From positions 16,458,164 through 16,522,163 of the forward strand of contig JARWKL010000005.1 of the NCBI GenBank assembly GCA_029961685.1: a DNA stretch of 64,000 nucleotides, read 5' to 3'. The position numbers and the translations under genes are program-made. The DNA comes from Aristolochia californica (lineage: Eukaryota > Streptophyta > Magnoliopsida > Piperales > Aristolochiaceae). Below the pieces are notes generated by a model, which was not told the origin of the DNA, made no database searches, and was given only the letters and a program-made list of their open reading frames with translations. Position 1 is the stretch's first letter. Each line of letters opens with the position of its first letter. Of this stretch, positions 50,869 to 64,000 are shown in pieces.

Positions 50869-53800
50869 ATGAAACGTGTAAACATGCATATCACCAATGG
50901 ATCAAAACCTTTTGAAGAGAATGACAAACGTTCATTAAATTCCAAAGTGAACGTGCGGTGGGATATCTGCCTGAGTCAAACTAGCCATTATTTTGCACTT
51001 TTACAAAAAGCAGACCTAACGATCATAGATGATTGTAAAGTGATTTATCATGCGATACGGGTTATATTACCCTAAGAAATGACTTCTGGATTGGGAGTCA
51101 AGACTCAGTTAAAAATTCCCCGACGATTGCAAAACCTGATATAAAAGAACTAAAAAGAGCTTAAAATCCCTAAAAATTCCAGACACTCCTTGGAATTATC
51201 TCTCTCTACATTTGTGCATTGTGCATTTCCATTTTAGATGTACTCATTTTTCTAAAGTAAAAACTTTGAGTTTTCGGTCTCCCTTCATCCCATAAACAAA
51301 ATATGCAAATAGATCACCACAAAATAAAAATTTTAGAGTTTATGTTTGGAAGGATTTTAAAACAATAACAAATGAAAGTAAAGAAAATTTATTTACACAC
51401 CACAAATGAACCCAAAAGTTTTGCTGTCCAAGTTTCGGAAATTCCATCAGTTCAACCCTAACAGCTTGGAATTTTATAAGAATGAGATTTCGTCCACACA
51501 TGCTTTAAAAATGGACATGCATGCTTCAAACGTGTTAAAGATGCAAATAACCTATGGATCAAAACCTTTTGAAGAGAATGACAAACGTTCATTAAATTCT
51601 AAAGTGAACGTGCGGTGGGAAATTTGCCTGCGTCAAACTAGCCATTATTTTGCCCATTTACAAAAAGCTGACCTAACAATCATAGATGATTGTAAAGTGA
51701 TTTATCATGCGTTACGGGCTAAATTACCCTAAGAAATGACTTATGGATTGGGAGTCAACACTCAGTTAAAAATTGCCCGACGATTGCAAAACCTGATTTA
51801 TAAGAACTATAAAGAGCTTACAATCCCAAAAAATTATAGACACTCCTTGGAATTATCTCTCTCTAGATTTGTGCATTGTGCATTTCCATTTTAGATATAC
51901 TCATTTTTTTTAAATAAAAACTTTGAGTTTTCGGTCTCCCTTCTTCCCATAAACTAAAAATGCAAATAGATCACATCAAAATAAAAATTTTAGAGTTGAT
52001 GTTTTAAAAAAATTTTAACAAAAAAAATATGAGTAAAGAAATTTTTTTGACCCACCACAAGTGAACCCAAAAGTTTTGCTGTCCAAGTTTGGGAAATTCC
52101 ACCAGTTCAACCCTAACAGCTTGGAATTTTATAAGAATGAGATTTCTTCCACACATGCTTTAAAAATGGATATGCATGCTTCAAACGTGTTAAAGATGAA
52201 AATCACCTATGGATCAAAACCTTTTGAACAGAATGGCAAACGTTCATTAAATTCCAAAGTGAACATGCGGTGGGATATTTGCCTGAGTCAAACTAGCCAT
52301 TATTTTGCCCATTTACAAACAGTTGACCTAACGATCATCGATGATTGTAAAGTGATTGATCATGCGTTACGGGCTATATTACCATAAGAAATGACTTATG
52401 GATTGGGAGTCAACTCTCAGTTAAAAATTCCCCGACGATTGCAAAACCTGATTTATAAGAACTATACAAATCTTACAATCCTAAAAATTATAGACACTCC
52501 TTGGAATTATCTCTCTCTACATTTGTGCATTGTACATTTCCATTTTAGATGTACTCATTTTTCTTAAATAAAAACTTTGAGTTTTCGGTCTCCCTTCATC
52601 CCGTAGACCAAAAATGCAAATAGATAACCACAAAATGAAAATTTTAGAGTTTATGTTTTAAAAAATTTTTAAAAAATAAGATATGTGAGTGATGAAAATT
52701 TATTCACACACCACAAATGAACCCAAAAGTTTTGCTGTCCAAGTTTGGGAAATTCCACCAGTTCAACCCTAACTGCTTGGAATTTTATCAGAATGAGATT
52801 TCGTCCACACATGCTTTAAAAATGGACATGCATGCTTCAAACGTGTTAAAGATGCAAATAACCTATGGATCAAAACCTTTTGAAGAGAATGACAAACGTT
52901 CATTAAATTCTAAAGTGAACGTGCGGTGGGAAATTTGCCTGAGTCAAACTAGCCATTATTTTGCCCATTTACAAAAAGTTGACCTAACGATCATAGATGA
53001 TTGTAAAGTGATTTATCATGCGTTACGGGCTAAATTACCCTAAGAAATGACTTATGGATTGGGAGTCAACACTCAGTTAAAAATTGCCCGACGATTGCAA
53101 AACCTGATTTATAAGAACTATAAAGAGCTTACAATCCCAAAAAATTATAGACACTCCTTGGAATTATCTCTCTCTACATTTGTGCATTGTGCATTTCCAT
53201 TTTAGATATACTCATTTTTTTTAAATAAAAACTTTGAGTTTTCGGTCTCCCTTCTTCCCATAAACTAAAAATGCAAATAGATCACATCAAAATAAAAATT
53301 TTAGAGTTGATGTTTTAAAAAAATTTTAAAAAAAAAAATATGAGTAAAGAAATTTTATTGACCCACCACAAGTGAACCCAAAAGTTTTGCTGTCCAAGTT
53401 TGGGAAATTCCACCAGTTCAACCCTAACAGCTTGGAATTTTATAAGAATGAGATTTCTTCCACACATGCTTTAAAAATGGATATGCATGCTTCAAACGTG
53501 TTAAAGATGAAAATCACCTATGGATCAAAACCTTTTGAACAGAATTTCATTAAATTCCAAAGTGAACATGCGGTGGGATATTTGCCTGAGTCAAACTAGC
53601 CATTATTTTGCCCATTTACAAACAGTTGACCTAACGATCATCGATGATTGTAAAGTGATTGATCATGCGTTACGGGCTATATTACCATAAGAAATGACTT
53701 ATGGATTGGGAGTCAACTCTCAGTTAAAAATTCCCCGACGATTGCAAAACCTGATTTATAAGAACTATACAAATCTTACAATCCTAAAAATTATAGACAC

Positions 53801-56100
53801 TCCTTGGAATTATCTCTCTCTACATTTGTGCATTGTGCATTTCCATTTTAGATGTACTCATTTTTCTTAAATAAAAACTTTGAGTTTTCGGTCTCCCTTA
53901 ATCCCGTAGACCAAAAATGCAAATAGATAACCACAAAATGAAAATTTTAGAGTTTATGTTTTAAAAAAATTTTAAAAAATAAGATATGTGAGTGATGAAA
54001 ATTTATTCACACACCACAAATGAACCCCAAAAGTTTTGCTGTCGAAGTTTGGGAAATTCCACCAGTTCAACCCTAACTGCTTGGAATTTTATAAGAATGA
54101 GATTTCCTCCACACATGCTTTAAAAATGGATACGCATGCTTGAAACATGTTAAAGATGCAAATCACCTGTGGATCAAAACCTTTTGAACAGAATGACAAA
54201 CGTTCATTAAATTCTAAAGTGAACATGCGGTGGGATATTTGCCTGAGTCAAACTAGCCATTATTTTGCCCATTTACAAAAAGTTGACCTAACGATCATAG
54301 ATGATTGTAAAGTGATTGATCATGTGTTACGGGCTATATTACCCTAAGAAATGACTTATGGATTGGGAGTCAACACTCAGTTAAAAATTCCCCGACGATT
54401 GCAAAACCTGATATATAAAAACTCCAAAGAGCTTACAATCCCTAAAAATTCAGACACTCCTTGGAATTATCTCTCTCTACATTTGTACATTGTGCATTTC
54501 CATTTTAAATGTACTCATTTTACATAAATAATAACTTTGAGTTTTCGGTCTCCCTTCATCCCGTAAACCAAAAATGCAAATAGATCACCACAAAATGAAA
54601 ATTTTAGAGTTTATGTTTGGAAAAATTTTAAAACAATAACAAATGTAAATAAAGAAAATTTATTCACACACCACAAATGAACCCAAAAGTTTTGTCATCC
54701 AAGTTTGGGAAATTCCACCTGTTCAACCCAAACGGCTTGAAATTTATAAGAATGAGATTTCTTCCACACATGCATTTAAAATGGATATGCATGCTTCAAA
54801 CATGTTAAAGATTCAAATCACCTATGGATCAAAACCTTTTGAAGAGAATGACAAACGTTCATTAAATTCTAAAGTGAACGTGCGGTGGGATATTTTCCTG
54901 TGTCAAACTAGCCATTATTTTGCCCATTTACAAAAAGTTGACCTAACGATCATAGATGATTGTAAAGTGATTGATCATGCGTTACGGGCTATATTACCCT
55001 AAGAAATGACTTATGGATTGGGAGTCAACACTCAGTTCAAAATTCCCCGACGATAGCAAAACCTGATATATAAGAATTAAAAAGAGCTTACAATCCCTAA
55101 AAATTACAGACACTCCATGGAATTATCTCTCTCTACATTTGTGCATTGTGCATTTCCATTTTAGATGTACTCATTTTTCTTAAATAAAAACTTTGAGTTT
55201 TCGGTCTCCCTTCATCCCGTAAACCAAAAATGCAAATAGATCACCACAAAATAAAAATTTTAGAGTTTATGTTTGGAAAAATTTTAAAACAATAACAAAT
55301 GTAAGTAAAGAAAATTTATTCACACACCAAAAATGAACCCAAAAGTTTTGCTGTCCAAGTTTTGGAAATTCCACCAGTTCAACCCTAACAGCTTGGAATT
55401 TTATAAGCATGAGATTTCTTCCACACATACTTTAAAAATGGATATGCATGCTTCAAACATGTTAAAGATGCAAATCACCTATGGATCAAAACCTTTTGTA
55501 GAGAATGAAAAACGTTCATTAAATTCTAAAGTGAACGTGCAGTGGGATATTTGCTTGAGTCAAACTAGCCTTTATTTTCCCATTTACAAAAAGCTGACCT
55601 AACGATCATAGATGATTGTAAAGTGATTTATCATGCGTTACGGGCTATATTACCCTAAGAAATGACTTATGGATTGGGAGTCAACACTCAGTTAAAAATT
55701 CCCCGATGATTGCAAAACCTGATTCATAAGAACTATAAAGAGCTTACAATCCCTAAAAATTACAGACACTCCTTGGAATTATCTCTCTCTACATTTGTGT
55801 ATTGTGCATTTCTATTTTAGATGTTCTGATTTTTCTTCAATAAAAACTTTGAGTTTTCGGTCTCCCTTAATCTTATAAACCAAAAATGCAAATAGATCAC
55901 CACAAAATGAAAATTTTTGAGTTTATGTTTTAAAAAAATTTTAAAAAATAAGAAATGTGAGTAACGAAAATTTATTCACACACCACAAATGAACCCAAAA
56001 GTTTTTTTGTCCAAGTTTCGGAAATTCCTCCAGTTCACCCCTAATAGCTTGGAATTTTATAAGAATGAGATTTCTTCCACACATGCTTTAAAAATGGATA
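50869..56100 (+). repeat. Run of eight consecutive B monomers
   Basis: Short ORF starts at about 50869, 51535, 52190, 52846, 53501, 54147, 54810 and 55460 are all type B, spaced about 655-660 bp apart, with no A unit in between. Within it, 51406-52716 and 52717-54010 form a duplicated dimer (1311-bp offset). The pairs share GATTTCGTCCACAC and GGACATGC in one unit and TTTGAACAGAAT with GATCATCGATG in the next. The second copy has a further 10-bp deletion at about 53544. Confidence 0.85.
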
Positions 56101-58080
56101 TGCATGCTTGAAATGTGTTAAAGATGCAAATCAACTACGGATCCAAACCTTTTAAAGAGAATGACAAATATTCATTAAATTCTCAAGTGAACGTGCGGTG
56201 GGATATTTACCCGAGTCAAACCAGCCATTATTTTGCCCACGTACAAAAAGCTGACCTAACAATCATAGATGATTGGAAAGTGATTTATCATGCGTAACGG
56301 GCTATATTACCCTAAGAAATAACTTATGGATTGGGAGTCAACACTCGGTTAAAAATTCCCCGCCTCACCCTTTTCCCGACGATTGCAAAACCGGATATAT
56401 AAAAACTAAAAAGAGCTTACAATCCATAAAAGTTACATACACACTTTGGAATTATCTCTCTCTACATTTGTGCATTGTGCATTTCCATTTTAGAAGTTCT
56501 TTTTTTTATTAAATGAAAACTTTGAATTTTCGGTCTCCCTTCATCCCGTAAACCAAAAATTCAAATAGATCACCACAAAATAAAAATTTTAGAGTTTATG
56601 TTTGGAAAAATTTTAAAACAATAACAAATGTAAGTAAAGAAAATTTATTCACACACCACAAATGAACCCAAAAGTTTTGCTGTACAAGTTTGGGAAATTC
56701 CACCAGTTCAATCCTAACAGCTTGGAATTTTATAAGAATGAATTTCTTCCACACATGCTTTAAAAATGGATATGTATGCTTCAAACATGTTAAATATGCA
56801 AATCACCTATGGATGAAAACCTTTTGTAGAGAATGAAAAACGTTCATTAAATTCTAAAGTGAACGTGCGGTGGGATATTTGCCTGAGTCAAACTAGCTTT
56901 TATTTTCCCATTTACAAAAAGCTGACCTAACGATCATAGATGATTGTAAAGTGATTTATCATGCGTTACGGGCTATATTACCCTAAGAAATGACTTATGG
57001 ATTGGGAGTCAACACTCTGTTAAAAATTCCCCGACGATTGCAAAACCTGATTTGTAAGAACTATAAAGAGCTTACAATCCCTAAAATTACAGACACTCCT
57101 TGGAATTTTCTCTCTCTACATTTGTGCATTGTGCATTTCCATTTTAGATGTACTCATTTTTCTTAAATAAAAACTTTGAGTTTTCGGTCTCCCTTCATCC
57201 CGTAAACCAAAAATGCAAATAGATCACCACAAAATTTAAAACAATAACAAATGTAAGTAAAGAAAATTTAATCACACACCACAAATGAACCCAAAAGTTT
57301 TGCTGTCCAAGTTTGGGAAATTCCACTAGTTCAACCCGAACAGTTTGGAATTTTATAAGAATGAGATTTCTTCCGCACATGCTTTAAAAATGCATATGCT
57401 TGCTTGAAACGTGTTAAAGATGCAAATCAACTACAGATCCAAACCTTTTAAACAGAATGACAAATGCTCATTAAATTCTCAAGTGAACGTGCGGTGGGAT
57501 ATTTACCCGAGTCAAACGAGCCATTATTTTTCCCACTTACTAAAAGCTGACCTAACAATCATAGATGATTGGAAAGTGATTTAGCATGCGTAACGGGCTA
57601 TACTACCCTAAGAAATAACTTATGGATTGGGAGTCAACACTCGGTTAAAAATCCCCCGCCTCACCCTTTTCCAGACGATTGCAAAACCGGATATATAAAA
57701 ACTAAAAAGAGCTTACAATCCATAAAAATTACAGATACCCTTTGGAATTATCTCTCTCTACATTTGTGCATTGTGCATTTCCATTTTAGATGTACTCATT
57801 TTTCTCCAATAAAAACATTGAGTTTTTGGTCTCCCTTCATCCCGCAAACCAAAAATGCAAATAGATCACCACAAAATGAAAATTTTAGAGTTTATGTTTT
57901 AAAAAAATTTAAAAATTTAAGAAATGTGAGTGAAGAAAATTTATTCACACACCACAAATGAACCCAAAAGTTTTGCTGTCCAAGTTTGGGAAATTCCACC
58001 AGTTCAACCCTAACTGCTTGAAATTTTATAAGAATGAGATTTCTTCCACACATGCTTTAAAAATGGATATGCATGCTTCA
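56101..58080 (+). repeat. Short mixed A/B segment
   Basis: Units begin at 56115 (A), about 56780 (B) and about 57415 (A). A 30-bp deletion occurs near 57235, where ACCACAAAATTTAAAAC loses the GAAAATTTTAGAG part. No gene is present. Confidence 0.8.
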
Positions 58081-61000
58081 AACGTGTTAAAGATGTAAAT
58101 CACCTATGGATCAAAACCTTTTGAAGAGAATGACAAACGTTCATTAAATTCTAAAGTGAACGTGCGATGGGATATTTGCTTGAGTCAAACTAGCCATTAT
58201 TTTGCCCATTTACAAAAAGCTGACCTAACGATCATAGATGATTGTAAAGTGATTTATCATGCGTTACGGGCTATATTACCCTAAGAAATGACTTATGGTT
58301 TGGGAGTCAACACTTAGTTAAAAATTCCCCGACGATTGCAAAACCTGATTTATAAGAACTATAAAGAGCTTACAATCCCTAAAAATTACGGACACTCCTT
58401 GGAATTATCTCTCTCTACATTTGTGCATTGTGCATTTCCATTTTAGATGTACTCATTTTTCTTCAATAAAAACTTTGAGTTTTCGGTCTCCCTTCATCCC
58501 GTAAACCAAAAATGCAAATAGATCACCACAAAATGAAAATTTAAGAGTTTATGTTTTAAAAAAATTTAAAAATTTAAGAAATGTGAGTGAAGAAAATTTA
58601 TTCACACACCACAAATGAACCCAAAAGTTCTCTTGTCCAAGTTTGGAAAATTCCACCAGTACAACCCTAACTGTTTGGAATTTTATAAGAATGAGATTTC
58701 TTCCACACATGCTTTAAAAATGGATATGCATGCTTCAAACGTGTTAAAGATGCAAATCACCTATGGATGAAAACCTTTTGAAGAGAATGACAAATGTTCA
58801 TTAAATTCTAAAGTGAACGGGCGGTGGGATATTTGCCTGAGTCAAACTAGCCATTATTTTGCCCATTTACAAAAAGCTGACCTAATGATCATAGATGATT
58901 GTAAAGTGATTTATCATGCGTTACGGGCTATATTACGCTAAGAAATGACTTATGGATTGGAGTCAACACTCAGTTAAAAATTCCCCGGCGGTTGCAAAAC
59001 CTGATTTATAAGAACTATAAAGAGCTTACAATCCCTAAAAATTACGGACACTCCTTGGAATTATCTCTCTCTCCATTTGTGCATTGTGCATTTACTTTTA
59101 GATGTACTCATTTTTCTTCAATAAAAACTTTGAGTTTTCGGTCTCCCTTCACCCCGTAAACCAAAAATGCAAATAGATCACCACAAAATGAAAATTTGAG
59201 AGTTTATGTTTTAAAAAAAATTTAAAAAATAAGAAATGTGAGTGAAGAAAATTTATTCACACACCACAAATGAACCCAAAAGTTTTGCTGTCCAAGTTTG
59301 GGAAATTCCACCAGTTCAACCCTAACTGTTTGGAATTTTATAAGAATGAGATTTCTTCCACACATGCTTTAAAAATGGATATGCATGCTTCTAACGTGTA
59401 AAAGATGCAAATCACCTATCGATCAAAACCTTTTGAAGAGAATGACAAACATTCATTAAATTCTAAAGTGAACGTGCGGTGGGATATTTGCCTGAGTCAA
59501 ACTAGCCATTATTTTGCCCATTTACAAAAAGCTGATCTAACGATCACAGATGATTGTAAAGTGATTTATCATGCGTTACGGCTATATTACCCAAAGAAAT
59601 GGCTTATGGATTGGGAGTCAACACTTAGTTAAAAATTCCCTGACGATTGAAAAACCTGATTCATAAGAACTATAAAGAGCTTACAATCCCTAAAAATTAC
59701 AGACACTCCTTGGAATTATCTCTCTCTACATTTGTGCATTGTGCATTTCCATTTTAGATGTACTCATTTTTCTTAAATACAAACTTTGAGTTTTTGGTCT
59801 CCCTTCATCCCGTAAACCAAAAATGCAAATAGATCACCACAAAATGAAAATTTTAGAGTTTATGTTTTAAAAAAATTAAAAAAATAAGAAATGTGAGTGA
59901 AGAAAATTTATTCACACACCACAAATGAACCCAAAATTTTTGTTGTCCAAGTTTCGGAAATTCCACCTGTTCAACCCTAACTGTTTGGAATTTTATAAGA
60001 ATGAGATTTCTTCCACACATGCTTTAAAAATGGATATGCATGCTTCAAATGTGTTAAAGATGCAAATCACCTATGGATCAAAACCTTTTGAAGAGAATGA
60101 CAATCGTTCATTAAATTCTAAAGTGAACGTGCGGTGGGATATTTGCTTGAGTCAAACTAGCCATTATTTTGCCCATTTACAAAAAGCTGACCTAACGATC
60201 ATAGATGATTGTAAAGTGATTTATCATGCGTTACGGGCTATATTACCCTAAGAAATGACTTATGGTTTGGGAGTCAACACTTAGTTAAAAATTCCCCGAC
60301 GATTGCAAAACCTGATATATAAGAACTAAAAAGAGCTTACAATCCCTAAAAATTACAGACACTCCTTGGCATTATCTCTCTCTACAATTGTGGATTGTGC
60401 ATTTCCATTTTAGATGTACTCATTTTTCTTAAATAAAAACTTTGAGTTTTCGGTCTTCCTTCATTCCGTAAACAAAAAATGCAAATAGATCACCACAAAA
60501 TGAAAATTTTAGAGTTTATATTTGGAAAAATTTGAAAACAATAACAAATGTAAGTAAAGAAAATTTATTCACACACCACATATGAACCCAAAAGTTTTGC
60601 TGTCCAAGTTTGGGAAATTCCACCTGTTCAACCCAAACAGCTTGGAATTTATAAGAAGTGAGATTTCTTCCACACAAGTTTTAAAAATGGATATGCATGC
60701 TTCAAACGTGTTAAAGATGCAAATCTCCTATGGATCAAAAGCTTTTGAAGAGAATGACAAACGTTCATTAAATTCTAAAGTGAACGTGCAGTGGGATATT
60801 TGCTTGAGTCAAACTAGCCATTATTTTGCCCATTTACAAAAAGCTGACCTAACGATCATAGATGATTGTAAAGTGATTTATCATGCGTTACGGGCTATAT
60901 TACCCTCAGAAATGACTTATGGATTGGGAGTCAACACTCAGTTAAAAATTCCCCGACGATTGCAAAACCTGATTTATAAGAACTATAAAGAGCTTACAAT

Positions 61001-62660
61001 CCCGAAAAATTACGGACACTCCTTGGATATCTCTCTCTACATTTGTGCATTGTGCATTTCCATTTTAGATGTACTCACTTTTCTTCAATAAAAACTTTAA
61101 GTTTTCGGTCTCCCTTCATCCCGTAAACCAAAAATGCTAATAGATCACCACAAAATGAAAATTTAAGAGTTTATATTTTTAAAAAATTTAAAAAATAAAG
61201 AAATGTGAGTGAAGAAAATTTATTCACACACCACAAATGAACCCAAAAGTTTTGCTGTCCAAGTTTGGGAAATTCCACCAGTTCAACCCTAACTGTTTGG
61301 AATTTTATAAGAATGAGATTTCTTCCACACATGCTTTAAAAATGGATATGCATGCTTCAAACGTGTTAAAGATGCAAATCACCTATGGATCAAAAACTTT
61401 TGAAGAGAATGACAAACGTTCATTAAATTCTAAAGTGAACGTGCGGTGGGATATTTGCCTGAGTCAAACTAGCCATTATTTTGCCCATTTACAAAAAGCT
61501 GACCAAACGATCATAGATGATTGTAAAGTGATTTATCATGCGTTACGGGCTATATTACCCTAAGAAATGACTTATGGATTAGGAGTCAACACTCAGTTAA
61601 AAATTCCCCAACGATTGCAAAACCTGATTTATAAGAACTATAAAGAGCTTACAATCCCTAAAAATTACGGACACTCCTTGGAATTATCTCTCTCTACATT
61701 TGTGCATCGTGCATTTCCATTTTAGATGTACTCATTTTTCTTCAATAAAACTTTGAGTTTTCGGTCTCCCTTCATCCCGTAAACCAAAAATGCAAATAGA
61801 TCACCACAAAATGAAAATTTAAGAGTTTATGTTTTAAAAAAATTTAAAAATTTAAGAAATGTGAGTGAAGAAAATTTATTCACACACCACAAATGAACCC
61901 AAAAGTTCTCTTGTCCAAGTTTGGGAAATTCCACCAGTTCAACCCTAACTGTTTGGAATTCTATAAGAATGAGATTTCTTCCACACATACTTTAAAAATG
62001 GATATGCATGCTTCAAACGTGTTAAAGATGCAAATCACCTATGGATCAAAACCTTTTGAAGAGAATGACAAACGTTCATTAAATTCTAAACTGAACGTGC
62101 GGTGGGATATTTGCCTGAGTCAAACTAGCCATTATTTTGCCCATTTACAAAAAGCTGATCTAACGATCACAGATGATTGTAAAGTGATTTATCATGTGTT
62201 ACGGGCTATATTACCCTAAGAAATGACTTATGGATTGGGAGTCAACACTTAGTTAAAAATTCCCCGACGAATGCAAAACCTGATTTATAAGAACTATAAA
62301 GAGCTTACAATCCCTAAAAATTACAGATACTCCTTGGAATTATCTCTCTCTACATTTGTGCATTGTGCATTTCCATTTTAGATGTGCTCATTTTTCTTAA
62401 ATAAAAACTTTGAGTTTTCGGTCTCCCTTCATCCCGTAAACCAAAAATGCAAATAGATCACCACAAAATGAAAATTTTAGAGTTTATGTTTTAGAAAAAT
62501 TTAAAAAAATAAGAAATGTGAGTGAAGAAAATTTATTCACACACCACAAATGAACCCAAAAGTTTTGCTGTCCAAGTTTGGGAAATTCCACCTGTTAAAC
62601 CCTAACTGTTTGGAATTTTATAAGAATGAGATTTCTTCCACACATGCTTTAAAAATGGAT
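58081..62660 (+). repeat. Run of seven consecutive B monomers
   Basis: Units with short ORFs near 58090, 58750, 59400, 60055, 60715, 61367 and 62022 are all type B, about 655-656 bp apart (for example ATG to ATG 61237 to 61893 is 656). They are more alike than B units elsewhere, sharing CTAACTGTTTGG, TCTTCAATAAAAAC and AAGTGAACCCAAAAG-region variants, which indicates local homogenisation. Confidence 0.85.
60582..61091 (+). other. Longest repeat-derived ORF (169 aa), probably not a gene
   Basis: Most B monomers hold an open frame of 66-108 codons starting in CAAATGAACCC or AAAGATGCAAATC. Here a CTAAGA to CTCAGA change removes the usual stop, so the frame runs to 169 codons. Comparing type A and B units over the core frame I count five amino-acid-changing, four silent and one stop-changing difference, which is no sign of selection for a protein. 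No domain is recognised. Confidence 0.5.
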
Positions 62661-64000
62661 ATGCATGCTTGAAACGTGTTAAAGATGCAAATCAACTACG
62701 GATCCAAACCTTTTAAAGAGAATGACAAATACTCATTAAATTCTCAAGTCAACGAGAGGTGGGATATTTACCCGAGTCAAACGAGCCATTATTTTGTAAA
62801 GTGATTTATCATGCGTAACGGGCTATATTACCCCAAGAAATAACTTATGGATTGGGAGTCAAACTCGGTTAAAAATCCCCCGCCTCACCCTTTTCCCGAC
62901 GATTGCAAAACCGGATATATAAAAACTAAAAAGAGCTTACAATCCATAAAAGTTACGTACACACTTTGGAATTATATCTCTCTACATTTGTGCATTGTGC
63001 ATTTCCATTTTAGATGTATTCATTTTTCTTAAATAAAAACTTTGAGTTTTTGGTCTCCCTTCATCCCGTAAACCAAAAATGCAAATAGATCACCTCAAAA
63101 TGCAAATTTTAGAGTTTATGCATGGGAAAAATTTAAACCAATAACAAATGCAAGTAAAGAAAATTTATTCAAACACAACAAATGAACACAAAAGTTTTGC
63201 AGTCCAGGTTTGGGAAATTCCACTAGTTCAACCCTAACAGCTTTGAATTTTATAAGAAAGAGATTTCTTCCATACATGCTTTAAACATGGATATGCATGC
63301 ATGAAACGTGTTAAAGATGCAAATCACCTATGGATCAAAACCTTTTGAAGAGAATGACAAACGTTCATTAAATTCTAAAGTGAACGGGCGGTGGGATATT
63401 TGCCTGAGTCAAACTAGCCATTATTTTACCCATTTACAAAAAGCTGACCTAACGATCATAGATGATTGTAAAGTGAATTATCATGCGATACGGGCTATAT
63501 TACCCTAAGAAATGACTTATGCATTAGGAGTGAACACACAGTTAAAAATTTCACGACGATTGCAAAACCGGATATATAAGAACTAAAAAGAGCTTACAAT
63601 CCCTAAAAATAACAGAAACTCCTTGGAATTATCTCTCTCTACATTTGTGCATTGTGCATTTCCATTTTAGATGTACTCATTTTTCATAAATAAAAACTTT
63701 GAGTTCTCGATCTCCCTGCATCCCATAAGCATAAAATGCAAATAGATCACAACAAAATTTTAAAACAATAACAAATGTAAGTAAAGAAAATTTATTCACA
63801 CACCACAAATGAACGCAAAAGTTTTGCTGTCCAAGTTTGGGAAATTCCACCAGTTCAACCCTAACAGCTTCGAATTTTATAAGAATGAGATTTCTTCCAC
63901 ACATGCTTTAAAAATGGATATGCATGCTTCAAACGTGTTAAAGATGCAAATCACCTATGGATCAAAACCTTTCCAAGAGAATGACAAACGTTCATTAAAT
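62661..64000 (+). repeat. Satellite array, right end of window
   Basis: One A unit (about 62680) with a 40-bp deletion at 62791-62800 (ATTTTGTAAAGTG joins two distant parts), then B units at 63308 and 63945. The last is cut by the window end. A deletion near 63758 resembles the one near 57235. Confidence 0.9.

Noticed and set aside
26814..64000. CRISPR-like regular repeats
   Set aside because: The repeats are about 655-690-bp tandem satellite monomers with no short repeat/spacer structure.

Overview
The window looks like plant nuclear heterochromatin. Two very long arrays of one AT-rich satellite (monomers about 655-690 bp, roughly 90 copies in all) flank one 4.5-kb insertion that resembles a degenerate endogenous plant pararetrovirus (Caulimoviridae-like). 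I see no host gene, rRNA, tRNA gene or CRISPR. The plant assignment rests on three things: the primer-binding site matches plant initiator tRNA-Met, the insert is pararetrovirus-like, and the satellite is long and homogenised. I cannot name the species.

Layout. 1-22310: satellite array in one orientation (called minus here), mostly monomers lacking an 8-bp segment, with an embedded block of a different subfamily at about 10930-13765. 22311-26813: the viral element, with all its recognisable genes on the minus strand. 26814-64000: the same satellite in the opposite orientation (plus), made of two main subfamilies. Type A is about 670 bp and has a G-rich block. Type B is about 656 bp and lacks that block. 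There are also an A' variant, hybrid monomers, local B-only runs and recent multi-monomer duplications.

Read in its own sense (from high to low coordinates), the element holds: a capsid-like gene cut at its 5' end by satellite and split by one in-frame TGA; a broken downstream ORF (a 105-aa piece, a triplicated short segment, a 236-aa piece and a possible frameshifted tail); an intergenic region with a TGAC-rich upstream segment and a good TATA box; a leader of about 1 kb containing a 13-bp-phased GAAYAGTA array; a 13-nt tRNA-Met primer-binding site; and the first 29 codons of a following ORF, cut off by satellite. Promoter, long leader, primer-binding site and then first ORF is the pararetrovirus order, not that of a simple LTR element. 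No protease, reverse transcriptase or RNase H is present, so the copy is not autonomous.

The most notable point is architectural. The satellite changes orientation exactly at the element, the two arms belong to different satellite subfamilies, and both viral ends are cut inside ORFs. This is not a simple insertion with a target-site duplication. It suggests an inversion, array-junction or break-repair event with a breakpoint in or next to viral DNA.
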